Assembly (NCBI GenBank): GCA_031371615.1 | Contig: JANMJY010000295.1 | Location: forward strand, 1 to 17,810 | Origin: Gaiellasilicea sp031371615 | GTDB taxonomy: Bacteria > Actinomycetota > Thermoleophilia > Gaiellales > Gaiellaceae | Reading direction: 5' to 3' | Length of the DNA: 17,810 nucleotides | The notes under the pieces: model-generated | Seen by the model: only the letters and a program-made list of their open reading frames with translations | The model's database searches: none | What the model was told of the DNA's origin: nothing | Program-made: the position numbers and the translations under genes | Shown here: in pieces, positions 1 to 6,720 of the stretch | Numbering within the stretch: the stretch's first letter is position 1 | Layout of the letters: every line of letters begins with the position of its first letter

Positions 1-1620
1 CGCGATTTCGGAGAACGCGGGCGCAGCGACCACGCCGCCCCAGATCGCGCCGTGCGGCTCGTCGATCGAGACGAGCACGACGAGCCGGGGGTTCTTCGCC
101 GGCACGACGCCGACGAACGACGCGACGTAGCGCGTGTCCGAGTAGCCGCCCGGCTCCGGCTTGGCGGCGGTGCCCGTCTTGCCTGCGACGGTGTAGCCCG
201 GCACGGCGGCGAGCGCTCCCGTGCCGCCCTCGGCCGAGACGACGTCGCGCAGCATCGCCATCATCTGCGCCGACACGGTCTTGGAGATGACCCGGTGGCC
301 GCGGGCGTGGCTGCGCCACTCCGTGCCCACGCGCTCGACGAGGTACGGCTTGCGCCACACGCCGCCGTTGGCGATCGCGCCATAGGCTGCGGCCATCTGG
401 ATCGGCGTGACGCCGATGCCCTGCCCGATCGGCACGTTGCCGATCGTCGAGCCCGACCAGTAGCTGGGCAGTAGGCCTCGGGACTCACCGGGCGCGTCGA
501 CACCGGTCGGCTGCCCGAAGCCGAAGCGGTCGATCCAGTTCTGGAGGCGACTCTGGCCGAGCTGCAGGGCGAGCGTGATCGTGCCGATGTTCGACGACCG
601 CGAGAGGATCTGCGCGACTGTCATCCGTTCCGTCGCGCGCGGCTCGTGCTCGTGGATGATCCGGTCAGCGACGCGGATCGAGCTCGCGAGCGTGAACTGG
701 GTGCTCGGCGTGACGAGCTTCTCCGAGAGCGCTGCCGCCACCGTCACCACCTTGAACGTCGAGCCGGGCTCGTAGACGTCGGTGACGGAGCGATTGCGCC
801 GGCGGTCGGCCGCGGCGGATGCGAAGCGGTTGGCGTCGAAGCCGGGCGCCACGGCCATCGCGAGCACCGCGCCGGTGCGCGGGTCGAGGACGATCGCGTT
901 GCCGGCCTTGGCGCCCCAGTGCTTGACCGTCTCGCGCAGCACGGATTCCGCGTTCGCCTGGATGCCGTGGTCGATCGTGAGGAAGACGTCGTGTCCCGCC
1001 TGCTCCGGCTTCGTCGAGATGACGTCGATGACACGGCCCGCCGGATCGGTGACCGTCGTCTGGCTGCCGGGCTTGCCGATCAGTTGCCTGTCGAGCGAGC
1101 GCTCAAGGCCCTCGAGCCCGTTGTTGTCAACGCCTGCGAAGCCGAGCACGTGCGCGGCGACTCCCCGCTGCGGGTAGTAACGCTGCTCCTCGGCGTAGTA
1201 GCCGAGCCCGGCCAGCTTCTGCTTCTCGAGCTCGGCTGCCTTCGTGGGATCCGCCTTCCGCTTCACGTAGACGAAGTGGCGCGTCCGGTCGGCGAGCAGC
1301 GGATAGAGCGCCTCCGCGTCGACGCCGAGCGCCTGGCCGGCAGCGAGCGCGACCCGCCGCGGGTTCTTCACCAGGCGCGGGTCTGCGTAGACGGTGGTCG
1401 CCTGCTCACCGATTGCGAGCGGCTCGCCCGTCCGGTCGTAGATCGTGCCCCGCCCGGCTGGGATCTCGGTCGTCTGCTCGTGCTGGCGCGCCGCGATCCG
1501 CTCGAGCGTGGAGGCCTGCACGCCTTGCAGCCAGATCGCCCTGCCGAGAGTGCCGGCGAAGACGAGGGCGAAGAGACCGAGGAGAAGGCGGATGCGGCGG
1601 TTGGAGGACCGCTCGGTCAT
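1..1620 (-). CDS. ftsI: Peptidoglycan D,D-transpeptidase FtsI (PBP2b/PBP3 class), 3' end cut by window edge
   Basis: This is the septal class B penicillin-binding protein, which cross-links peptidoglycan at the division site. The 540 visible codons show a short cytoplasmic N-terminus, one membrane anchor at about residues 8-30, a PBP dimerisation region starting near the PAGRGTIYDRTG stretch (about 50-65), and a transpeptidase domain. The three catalytic motifs are all present: STFK with Ser287 (bases 751-762), SSN at 342-344, and KTG at 481-483 (K codon 178-180). The last roughly 50 residues lie beyond base 1, so a C-terminal PASTA domain cannot be judged. The start is the ATG at 1618-1620. 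It has no strong Shine-Dalgarno; AAGAGA about 8 nt upstream is the best match. The gene follows ftsL after an unusually long 112-bp gap that holds a palindrome related to the MraZ operator. Family assignment is certain; the exact start is fairly sure. Confidence 0.95.
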   Translation of the reverse strand, partial: MTERSSNRRIRLLLGLFALVFAGTLGRAIWLQGVQASTLERIAARQHEQTTEIPAGRGTIYDRTGEPLAIGEQATTVYADPRLVKNPRRVALAAGQALGVDAEALYPLLADRTRHFVYVKRKADPTKAAELEKQKLAGLGYYAEEQRYYPQRGVAAHVLGFAGVDNNGLEGLERSLDRQLIGKPGSQTTVTDPAGRVIDVISTKPEQAGHDVFLTIDHGIQANAESVLRETVKHWGAKAGNAIVLDPRTGAVLAMAVAPGFDANRFASAAADRRRNRSVTDVYEPGSTFKVVTVAAALSEKLVTPSTQFTLASSIRVADRIIHEHEPRATERMTVAQILSRSSNIGTITLALQLGQSRLQNWIDRFGFGQPTGVDAPGESRGLLPSYWSGSTIGNVPIGQGIGVTPIQMAAAYGAIANGGVWRKPYLVERVGTEWRSHARGHRVISKTVSAQMMAMLRDVVSAEGGTGALAAVPGYTVAGKTGTAAKPEPGGYSDTRYVASFVGVVPAKNPRLVVLVSIDEPHGAIWGGVVAAPAFSEIA

Positions 1621-1680
1621 AGCCCGGTCTCTTGGCCTCTGAGCAGGGGAGGTTCCCCGACAAATGCCAGAGAGGGAGCT

Positions 1681-1707
1681 CGTGGGGTAGACATGGTTTC
1701 CCCCACG
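1681..1707. repeat. Palindrome between ftsL and ftsI containing the MraZ-operator decamer
   Basis: Arms CGTGGGG (1681-1687) and CCCCACG (1701-1707) are perfectly complementary around a 13-nt centre. On the minus strand the right half reads GTGGGGGAAA (1697-1706), identical to the third repeat of the mraZ operator. The centre contains GGGTAGACA, which also occurs at the mraZ promoter. A near copy of the whole element lies at 17776-17808 upstream of argD. It may be an operator or a dispersed repeat; there is no following T-run to suggest a terminator. A second small hairpin, GGGGA/TCCCC, lies at 1646-1658. Confidence 0.6.
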
Positions 1708-1732
1708 GGAGTGAGCCGGAAGCGAACGACGC

Positions 1733-2089
1733 TCACGGCATCAGTTGCACGTGTTCGGTCAAGGCGGGGTCTGCGCGCACGAGCCCGAGCTGCGTGCGCG
1801 CCTGAGACTCGATCCTGGCGTTCGCGGACGCGCTCGAGAGCTGCGAGCTGAGGCGGTTCGTGTCGGCGCGCAGCTGGACGCGCTCGCGACCGAGGTCGTC
1901 GAGCTGGAGGTTCAGCTGCAGGACTGCGACGTTGACCGCGACGACCCCTGCCAGCAGGACGGCGAGGACGACGATCCAGACGACGCCACCGAAGGGACGC
2001 GGCCTCGGCGCAACCCGTGCTGCGGGACGCCTCCGCGGCGGAGCGACCTGCGGCGTCTCGACCCGTGCGGTGCCCGCCCAGCTTGCCAT
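1733..2089 (-). CDS. ftsL: FtsL/DivIC-like septum formation protein
   Basis: This is a 118-residue bitopic membrane protein. It has a basic, proline-rich cytoplasmic tail (1-33), one transmembrane helix (about 34-57), a short leucine-rich coiled coil (about 58-93) and an ending with ARIESQARTQLGL. That ending fits the FtsL/DivIC family, whose members recruit and activate the FtsWI synthase. Identification rests on this architecture and on the position between rsmH and ftsI, because FtsL sequences diverge quickly. The ATG shares its A with the rsmH TGA stop (2089), so translation is coupled. DivIC-like naming is possible, but the dcw position favours FtsL. Confidence 0.85.
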   Translation of the reverse strand: MASWAGTARVETPQVAPPRRRPAARVAPRPRPFGGVVWIVVLAVLLAGVVAVNVAVLQLNLQLDDLGRERVQLRADTNRLSSQLSSASANARIESQARTQLGLVRADPALTEHVQLMP

Positions 2090-3045
2090 CAGACTTTCAC
2101 CGCCGCCCGGAGCTTCGCCGACGCGGCGCGCGGGTTCGCCTCGAGCTCGCGGGCACCGGGACGGAGCGGCTTGCGAGTCAGGTCGCGCAGCACGGGCTCC
2201 TTGCCGCAGTTGCAGATCGGGAACTCCGGCGGGCAGGTGCAGCCGCGCGCCTGCTCGCGGAAGTACCGCTTGACGATCCGGTCCTCCAGCGAATGGAAGC
2301 TGATGACGGCGATGCGGCCTCCGGGCCGGAGCATCCGCACCGCCGCCGGGAGCGCTGCTTCGAGCGCACCGAGCTCGTCGTTGACGGCGATCCGCAGCGA
2401 CTGGAAGACGCGCTTGGCGGGATGGCCGTCGCCGAAGCGCGCCGGCGTCGGGATCGCCTGCTTGATCGTGTCGGCCAGGTCGGTCGTCCGCTCGAACGGC
2501 CGCTCGGCGCGGCGGCGGACGATCGCGCGGGAGATCTGCTTCGCGTAGCGCTCCTCGCCGAAGCGCTTGAAGATCAACGCGAGCTCGCGCTCGTCGGCCT
2601 CGTTCACGAGCTCGCGCGCCGAGAGCTCGGCCGAGGTGTCCATACGCATGTCGAGCGGGGCGTCGGCGGCGTACGAGAAGCCGCGCTCCGGCCGGTCGAC
2701 CTGCATCGACGAGACACCGAGGTCGAGCAGGATTGCGTCCGCCTGCACGTCGTTGGCGGCCAGCTGGCTGAGGACGAGCGAAAACTCGCCGCGGAGGAAG
2801 CGAGCCTGGACCGTCTTGCCGGCCTTGAAGCGGTCGAAGTACGCGCGAGCCGTCGGATCGCGGTCGATCGCGATCAGCTTGCCCTCACCCTCGAGGTCCG
2901 ACACGAGCTCGCTCGAATGACCGCCGGCGCCGAAGGTCGCGTCGACGACGGTCTCGCCCGGGCGCACCGCGAGGAGCTCGCGCACCTCCTCGGCGAGCAC
3001 GGGGACGTGATCAGACGCGCTTCTCTGCAAGACGTTCGGCAACAT
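2089..3045 (-). CDS. rsmH: 16S rRNA (cytosine(1402)-N(4))-methyltransferase RsmH (MraW)
   Basis: RsmH transfers a methyl group from SAM to N4 of C1402 in the 16S rRNA P site. The protein has the conserved N-terminal HVPVL, the SAM-binding DATFGAGGHS (about 35-44), the LGVSSMQ motif and the late GGRIAVISFHSLEDR block. A four-Cys stretch near the C-terminus (GCTC...CNCG) may hold a metal. I chose the ATG at 3043-3045 (318 aa) because AAGGGAG lies 8-9 nt upstream. An in-frame ATG at 3075 would add ten residues but has no ribosome-binding site. The gene overlaps the mraZ 3' end by 35 nt and shares one base with ftsL, so the cluster looks like one mRNA. Confidence 0.95.
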   Translation of the reverse strand: MLPNVLQRSASDHVPVLAEEVRELLAVRPGETVVDATFGAGGHSSELVSDLEGEGKLIAIDRDPTARAYFDRFKAGKTVQARFLRGEFSLVLSQLAANDVQADAILLDLGVSSMQVDRPERGFSYAADAPLDMRMDTSAELSARELVNEADERELALIFKRFGEERYAKQISRAIVRRRAERPFERTTDLADTIKQAIPTPARFGDGHPAKRVFQSLRIAVNDELGALEAALPAAVRMLRPGGRIAVISFHSLEDRIVKRYFREQARGCTCPPEFPICNCGKEPVLRDLTRKPLRPGARELEANPRAASAKLRAAVKV

Positions 3046-3445
3046 CGTCAGCACTCCCTTCGACCTTGGTGACATGTTCGGCCCAGGCGGTGCGATCCCA
3101 GATCTCGAGGTGGTCGTGGACGCCTGCCACGACGACCTCGCGCCCGAGCCGCGCGCGCCGGTGCAGCGCGGGCGGCACGAGCACGCGCCCCTGCTTGTCG
3201 AGCTCTGCGTCGGACGCGGCGGAAAAGAAGAACCGCTTCAGCTCTCTCGCCTCCTTGGAAAAGGGGTCCAGCGGCGCCAGCCGAGCCTCGACGAGCGCGT
3301 CCCAGTCCGAGCGCGCGTACACGTCGAGGCACTCGTCGAGGCCTCGCGTGAGCACGACCCCGCCGGCCAGGTCGTCCCGGAAGCGAGCCGGCAGCGTGAG
3401 CCGGTTCTTGTCGTCGATCGTGTGCTCGTACTCGCCAAAGAACAT
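3011..3445 (-). CDS. mraZ: Transcriptional regulator MraZ
   Basis: MraZ is the DNA-binding regulator at the head of the division and cell wall cluster. This copy is 144 aa, a normal length, and carries two SpoVT-AbrB-like repeats. Their signature cores are DDKNRLTLPARFR (about 11-23) and DKQGRVLVPP (about 82-91). The start is the ATG at 3443-3445, giving MFFGEYEHTID as in the family, with AGGAG about 11 nt upstream. A GTG at 3481 would add 12 residues, but it lies inside the operator repeats, so I reject it. Family knowledge says MraZ binds TGGG-type direct repeats in its own promoter, and such repeats are present here (3462-3501), so autoregulation is likely. Confidence 0.96.
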   Translation of the reverse strand: MFFGEYEHTIDDKNRLTLPARFRDDLAGGVVLTRGLDECLDVYARSDWDALVEARLAPLDPFSKEARELKRFFFSAASDAELDKQGRVLVPPALHRRARLGREVVVAGVHDHLEIWDRTAWAEHVTKVEGSADDVAERLAEKRV

Positions 3446-3461
3446 GAATACACGGGCTCCT

Positions 3462-3501
3462 GGTCTCCCACTTTCCCCCACTCTAAACCACGATCACCCA
3501 C
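3462..3501 (-). promoter_or_regulatory. MraZ operator: four 10-bp GTGG repeats
   Basis: Read on the minus strand, four decamers follow each other without gaps: GTGGGTGATC (3492-3501), GTGGTTTAGA (3482-3491), GTGGGGGAAA (3472-3481) and GTGGGAGACC (3462-3471). The exact 10-bp period places every GTGG on the same DNA face. This matches the TGGG direct repeats with 5-nt spacers described for MraZ in other bacteria. The array begins 17 bp before the mraZ start and overlaps the promoter. Confidence 0.88.
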
Positions 3502-3508
3502 TTGTCTA
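3480..3508 (-). promoter_or_regulatory. Promoter of the mraZ-rsmH-ftsL-ftsI cluster
   Basis: On the minus strand TAGACA (3503-3508) is separated by exactly 17 bp from TAGAGT (3480-3485), fitting -35 and -10 hexamers of a main sigma factor. The -10 box lies across the junction of the second and third MraZ repeats, so bound MraZ would block RNA polymerase. The start of transcription would be near 3472-3474, leaving a leader of about 28 nt with an AGGAG site. Confidence 0.65.
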
Positions 3509-3568
3509 CCCATCGACGCTCAATTCACCCTTTCGGGTCGGGTCCCTGCGCGGGGCGCGAACGCCGGC

Positions 3569-4372
3569 TCAGGCCGAGAAGCCGGCGCCGCGCCGCGTCA
3601 GCGCGAGCGCACCGCGTTCCGAGGCGAACTCGAGCGCAGCCGGCACGTCCATCCCGCTGGCCAGGGCGTACGTGAGACCGGCGGCGAAGCAGTCGCCCGC
3701 GCCGTAGGCGTCCTCGTACGGACCGGGCGGGGCCGCTGCCTTGTAGGGACCGCCGGGCTGTGCCCAGCCGCCGAGCGAGCCCGCGGTCGAGATCACGAGC
3801 TTCGGCGGCGGATCGAGGTCGCCGGGCTGGTAGCGCTCGGCCTCGTCCTCCCCGCTCGCGACCAGCGCGTCCAGCTCGACCCCGGCTGCGTGGAGCGTCG
3901 GCAGCTCGCGAGCCGTCGCAACGAGGATGCGGCCCCGGCGTGCCTGGCGGACCGCCTCGGCGTCGCCCGCCGTGAAGAAGACGCCGTCGGCCTCTGCGAG
4001 CACCTCCCACGGCAATGTCCCCTCGCCTCCCTTCGGACGCGGCTTCTCACCGATCACGGTGATCGTCCGCTCGCCGGCCTCGTCCACGTAACAGAAGCCG
4101 CGCCGCTGCGACAGGTCGGTCGGCGGCGAGTGCACGCGGACCTGGGCCGCCTCCAGCATCTCCCGAGCCTCGGACCCGAGCTCGTCGCCACCGAGGAGAC
4201 AGTAGAGCGCGGCCTCGCCCTCGAGGCGCGCCAGCTCGGCAGCCGCCACGCCGCCGGAGCCGCCCGGCTCGGCCCAGGTCTCCTGCGCGGTGACGATCTC
4301 ACCCGGGCGCGGAACCGACTCGACCCGCAGGAACTCGATCCACTCAACGTGACCCACGACAGCGAACTTCAC
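3569..4372 (-). CDS. PfkB-family carbohydrate kinase
   Basis: This 267-residue protein belongs to the ribokinase/PfkB fold, which phosphorylates sugars, nucleosides or related small molecules with ATP. The N-terminal AVVGHVEW strand, the GGSGGVAAAELARL block (about 37-50) and the C-terminal DAYGAGDCFAAGL (about 221-233) are family signatures. Asp227 of GAGD is the expected catalytic base. At 267 aa it is shorter than ribokinase (about 300), and the substrate cannot be read from sequence. The start is GTG at 4370-4372, 42 bp from the divergent sigma-factor start. It ends 123 bp before mraZ on the same strand, but mraZ has its own promoter, so they are probably separate units. Confidence 0.9.
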   Translation of the reverse strand: MKFAVVGHVEWIEFLRVESVPRPGEIVTAQETWAEPGGSGGVAAAELARLEGEAALYCLLGGDELGSEAREMLEAAQVRVHSPPTDLSQRRGFCYVDEAGERTITVIGEKPRPKGGEGTLPWEVLAEADGVFFTAGDAEAVRQARRGRILVATARELPTLHAAGVELDALVASGEDEAERYQPGDLDPPPKLVISTAGSLGGWAQPGGPYKAAAPPGPYEDAYGAGDCFAAGLTYALASGMDVPAALEFASERGALALTRRGAGFSA

Positions 4373-4414
4373 AACGCAACTCTCACAGATGCCGGCTGTC
4401 TCGCGTTACAGGGG

Positions 4415-4885
4415 ATGATGGAAGCAGTGGTGACGATCCCCCCGTTCGAGCGTTTTTACGTCGAGCACCGCGATGTCGTTCTCGGCTTTCTCCGCAAGCG
4501 AATGGGCGGTCAAGCGGCGGAGGACGCTTTCCAGGAGACGTTCCTGCGAGCGCTCCGCGCCTACGACCGGCTCGAGCATGGGGAGCATCTGCGCTCGTGG
4601 GTGCTGACGATCGCCGCGCGGCTCGCGATCGACACGAGCAGGCGTACTCGCCCGACGGCGCACGAGCTGCCCGAGCTGCCAGTCGAGGACGGCCGCCCCG
4701 CCTACGCGCAGATCGAGCACCTCGCCGACGGCCTGCCGCCCACCGAGCGGGCGGCGCTCGTGCTCCGCTATGCCTACGACCTTTCCTACGACGACATCGC
4801 CGTTGCGCTGGACTCCACGCCCGAGGCCGCCCGCCAGGCCGCCTCGTCCGGTGTCCGGCGACTACGGGCAGGGAGGATCCAATGA
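4415..4885 (+). CDS. ECF-type RNA polymerase sigma factor (sigma-70 family)
   Basis: This is a small two-domain sigma factor of 156 aa. Region 2 spans about residues 11-77, with the typical AEDAFQETFLRALRAYD helix and LRSWVLTIAARLAID. Region 4 spans about 105-153, with LPPTERAALVLRYAYDLSYD followed by a helix-turn-helix. ATG codons at 4415 and 4418 and GTGs at 4427 and 4430 are all possible starts; AGGGG directly precedes the first two. The stop overlaps the ogt start as ATGA (4882-4885), so the two are translationally coupled. No anti-sigma factor gene is adjacent, which is unusual for an ECF factor. Regulation by, or of, the DNA-repair partner is an inference. Confidence 0.92.
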   Translation: MMEAVVTIPPFERFYVEHRDVVLGFLRKRMGGQAAEDAFQETFLRALRAYDRLEHGEHLRSWVLTIAARLAIDTSRRTRPTAHELPELPVEDGRPAYAQIEHLADGLPPTERAALVLRYAYDLSYDDIAVALDSTPEAARQAASSGVRRLRAGRIQ

Positions 4886-5442
4886 CCGTCTCGCCTGACC
4901 TCGACCGCCGCTTCCGGGAGGCCGCCGCCGCCGAAGGGCTGCTCGACGTCGGGTTCGACGTCGTCGACTCTCCCATCGGACCGCTGCTCGTCGCGGCGAC
5001 CGACCGCGGCCTCGCCCGCATCTTCTTCGACGCAGAGCCCGAGCTGCACCTGGAGCGGCTCGCGAAGGCGTACGGCCCGCGCGTGCTCCGGTCGGCGCCG
5101 TTCGTCGAGGTGGCGCACCGACAGCTCGACGAGTACTTCTCCGGCGATCGCAGCGCGTTCGCGCTCGACGTCGACCTGCGCGGCGCAGCGCCGTTCGCGC
5201 AGCAAGTGCTGGGAGAGCTTGCGCTCGTGCCGTACGGCCAGACGACGACCTACGGCACGCTCGCTGCGTATGTGGGCGCCCCGCGCGCCGCGCGCGCCGT
5301 CGGGACCGTGATGAACCGCAACCCAATTCCGATCGTGCTGCCGTGCCACCGCGTCGTCGGCGTGAACGGAAGCCTCACCGGCTACGCCGGCGGCCTCGAC
5401 GTGAAGGAGCGGCTGCTCCGGCTCGAGGGCGCTCTGCTCTAG
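4882..5442 (+). CDS. ogt: Methylated-DNA--[protein]-cysteine S-methyltransferase (Ogt/MGMT)
   Basis: This suicide enzyme removes alkyl groups from O6-alkylguanine and O4-alkylthymine by moving them to its own cysteine. The 186-aa protein has the N-terminal ribonuclease-like part (about 22-100) and the DNA-binding domain. The latter carries VPYGQTTTYGTLA (116-128), ARAVGTVMNRNPIPI and the active-site PCHRV, with Cys155. Residues 1-20 form a short extra lead-in before the core. There is no Ada-type N-terminal zinc domain, so it is a repair enzyme and not a methylation-sensing activator by itself. The ATG at 4882 has GGGAGG 6 nt upstream and overlaps the sigma-factor stop. Confidence 0.95.
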   Translation: MTVSPDLDRRFREAAAAEGLLDVGFDVVDSPIGPLLVAATDRGLARIFFDAEPELHLERLAKAYGPRVLRSAPFVEVAHRQLDEYFSGDRSAFALDVDLRGAAPFAQQVLGELALVPYGQTTTYGTLAAYVGAPRAARAVGTVMNRNPIPIVLPCHRVVGVNGSLTGYAGGLDVKERLLRLEGALL

Positions 5443-5452
5443 GACTGCTCGC

Positions 5453-5458
5453 TAGGGT
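5453..5458 (+). promoter_or_regulatory. -10 box of a probable leaderless transcript (GNAT gene)
   Basis: TAGGGT ends 7 nt before the GTG at 5466, the spacing expected when transcription starts at the first base of the start codon. It lies in the 23-bp gap after ogt. The same arrangement occurs at four other genes in this window. Confidence 0.5.
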
Positions 5459-5465
5459 GGCTTCC

Positions 5466-6227
5466 GTGGAATCCGACGGATTTCGCGCGCACCGCGCGCT
5501 CGAGTCGACCTGGCGACGGCTGTACGAAGCGTTGGACGATGCTTCCTTCGAGCCTCGTTCGGATCTGATCATCGCGCTCTGCCCGTCGTTCCCGATCCCC
5601 CAGTGCAATGGGCCCTGGGTCGTCGAAGACTCCCCGGCGGCGGTTTCCGCGCTGCCCGATGCGATCGCCGAGGTCGAGGCGGCAGGCGCTTGGCCCTGGG
5701 TTCAGACACGGACCGGCCATGATCGGACGCAGCAGGCGGCGGCCGAGCTCGGGCTAACACAGGTGGAGCGCCTACCCGGAATGGTCGTTCGACCTGGGGA
5801 GCTGGCCGTGACACCTACGGACGTCGAGATCGCACTGGTCGGCCCGGACGACGTCGACGAGGCGAATCGGATCCTTGCCGCGTCCTTCGAGGCCCCGAAG
5901 GAGCTCCTCGAGCGCTTCAGCGCGGCGCTTCAGACGATCGACGGCGGTTCCTGGTACATCGGGCGCGTTGAAGATCTCATGGTCTCAACCGCGCTCGCAC
6001 TCACGATCGACGAGGCAACCGGCATCTTCAACGTCGCGACTCCGCCCGAGCACCGTGGGCGCGGCTACGGCGCCGCCCTGACAGCGCACGCGGTTGGCGC
6101 CGGGTTCGAGGCCGGCTCGGCGTTCGCGTTCCTTCAGTCCAGCACGCTCGGTCACGGCGTCTACCGCTGCCTCGGCTTCCGTGACGTGGAGGAGTACATC
6201 CTCCTCACTCGACCGGTCGCCGCTTAG
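5466..6227 (+). CDS. GNAT-family N-acetyltransferase
   Basis: This is a 253-residue protein with a C-terminal GNAT fold. The acetyl-CoA pyrophosphate loop is HRGRGYGAAL (about 196-205), followed by the late GHGVYRCLGFRD element typical of the family. Residues 1-110 form a degenerate first half with an unusual CPSFPIPQCNGPWV stretch, as in two-lobed GNAT proteins of unknown substrate. The GTG at 5466 is chosen because a TAGGGT -10 box sits 7 nt upstream; an in-frame GTG at 5457 would overlap that box. It may also be read through from ogt. It is convergent with the zur-like gene, with a 6-nt gap. Confidence 0.85.
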   Translation: MESDGFRAHRALESTWRRLYEALDDASFEPRSDLIIALCPSFPIPQCNGPWVVEDSPAAVSALPDAIAEVEAAGAWPWVQTRTGHDRTQQAAAELGLTQVERLPGMVVRPGELAVTPTDVEIALVGPDDVDEANRILAASFEAPKELLERFSAALQTIDGGSWYIGRVEDLMVSTALALTIDEATGIFNVATPPEHRGRGYGAALTAHAVGAGFEAGSAFAFLQSSTLGHGVYRCLGFRDVEEYILLTRPVAA

Positions 6228-6233
6228 CCTGGT

Positions 6234-6677
6234 CTACGAGGCGCGGCAGTCGCCGCACTCGCCGCGCAGCACGACCTCGTGTGCGTCGACGCTGTAGCCC
6301 AGCCGCTTCGAGGCGCGGGCAATCGCGGTCTCGAGCGAGGAGTCGGAGAACGGCTCGACCTTGCCGCAGTCGTCGCAGACCACGTGATGGTGGTGGTCGC
6401 CGTCGGGCTGTGCAGGCTCGAAGCGTGCGATCCCGTCGCCCACGTCGACACGCTGCACGAGCCTGAGCTCGGCGAGCAGGTCGAGCACGCGGTACACCGA
6501 CGCGATCCCGACCGAGCGCTTGGTTCCACGCAAGGTCTCGTGGATCTCCTGCGCGCTCGCACAACAGCTCTGACCCGCGAGCAGGTCGATCACGGCTGCG
6601 CGCGCCCCGCCGGCGCGAAAGCCGGCTCCGCGAAGCGCCCGCTCGGTGTGCTCACGCCACGTCGAAGTCGCCGCCAT
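6234..6677 (-). CDS. zur: Fur-family metalloregulator, probably the zinc repressor Zur
   Basis: This 147-aa protein is a dimeric Fur-superfamily repressor. It has an N-terminal winged helix (about 10-85, with VGIASVYRVLDLLAEL as the recognition region) and a C-terminal metal-binding dimerisation domain. The domain carries HHHH at 95-98 and two Cys pairs, C101/C104 and C141/C144, for structural zinc. The divergent znuACB operon supports Zur rather than Fur or PerR. The start is ATG at 6675-6677, where TATCAT lies 7 nt upstream. An in-frame start at 6704 would lie within the shared operator region. The metal specificity is inferred from context. Confidence 0.9.
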   Translation of the reverse strand: MAATSTWREHTERALRGAGFRAGGARAAVIDLLAGQSCCASAQEIHETLRGTKRSVGIASVYRVLDLLAELRLVQRVDVGDGIARFEPAQPDGDHHHHVVCDDCGKVEPFSDSSLETAIARASKRLGYSVDAHEVVLRGECGDCRAS

Positions 6678-6683
6678 GGAGAA

Positions 6684-6702
6684 GATGATACCGGCTCTCA
6701 TC
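6684..6702. promoter_or_regulatory. Candidate Zur operator between zur and znuA
   Basis: GATGA and TCATC flank a 9-nt centre, giving an imperfect palindrome. The inner 15 bases (6686-6700), TGATACC-G-GCTCTCA, fit the 7-1-7 layout of Fur-family boxes with five of seven positions matched. The site overlaps the zur -10 box and lies just upstream of the znuA -10 box, so one bound dimer could silence both genes. Confidence 0.45.
6685..6690 (-). promoter_or_regulatory. -10 box of the zur-like gene, probably leaderless
   Basis: On the minus strand TATCAT ends 7 nt before the ATG at 6677, a good match to TAnnnT with leaderless spacing. It overlaps the candidate Zur operator, which would allow autoregulation. 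Confidence 0.5.
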
Positions 6703-6708
6703 AAATGC

Positions 6709-6714
6709 TAGGGT
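6709..6714 (+). promoter_or_regulatory. -10 box of znuACB, probably leaderless
   Basis: TAGGGT, preceded by TGC as in an extended -10 element, ends 6 nt before the GTG start at 6721. That spacing puts the transcription start at the start codon. No clear -35 hexamer is visible 17 bp upstream. Confidence 0.55.
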
Positions 6715-6720
6715 GACCGA

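Noticed and set aside
646..1851. Plus-strand open frame of about 400 codons
   Set aside because: It is antisense to ftsI, whose three catalytic motifs prove the coding strand.
3011..3481. GTG at 3479-3481 as the mraZ start
   Set aside because: It lies within the operator repeats and the -10 box; the MFFGEYEHTID start is the family norm.
3074..4414. Plus-strand open frame running on into the sigma-factor gene (about 600 codons in all)
   Set aside because: It is antisense to mraZ and the PfkB gene, low in complexity, and without family motifs until 4415; high-GC shadow frame.
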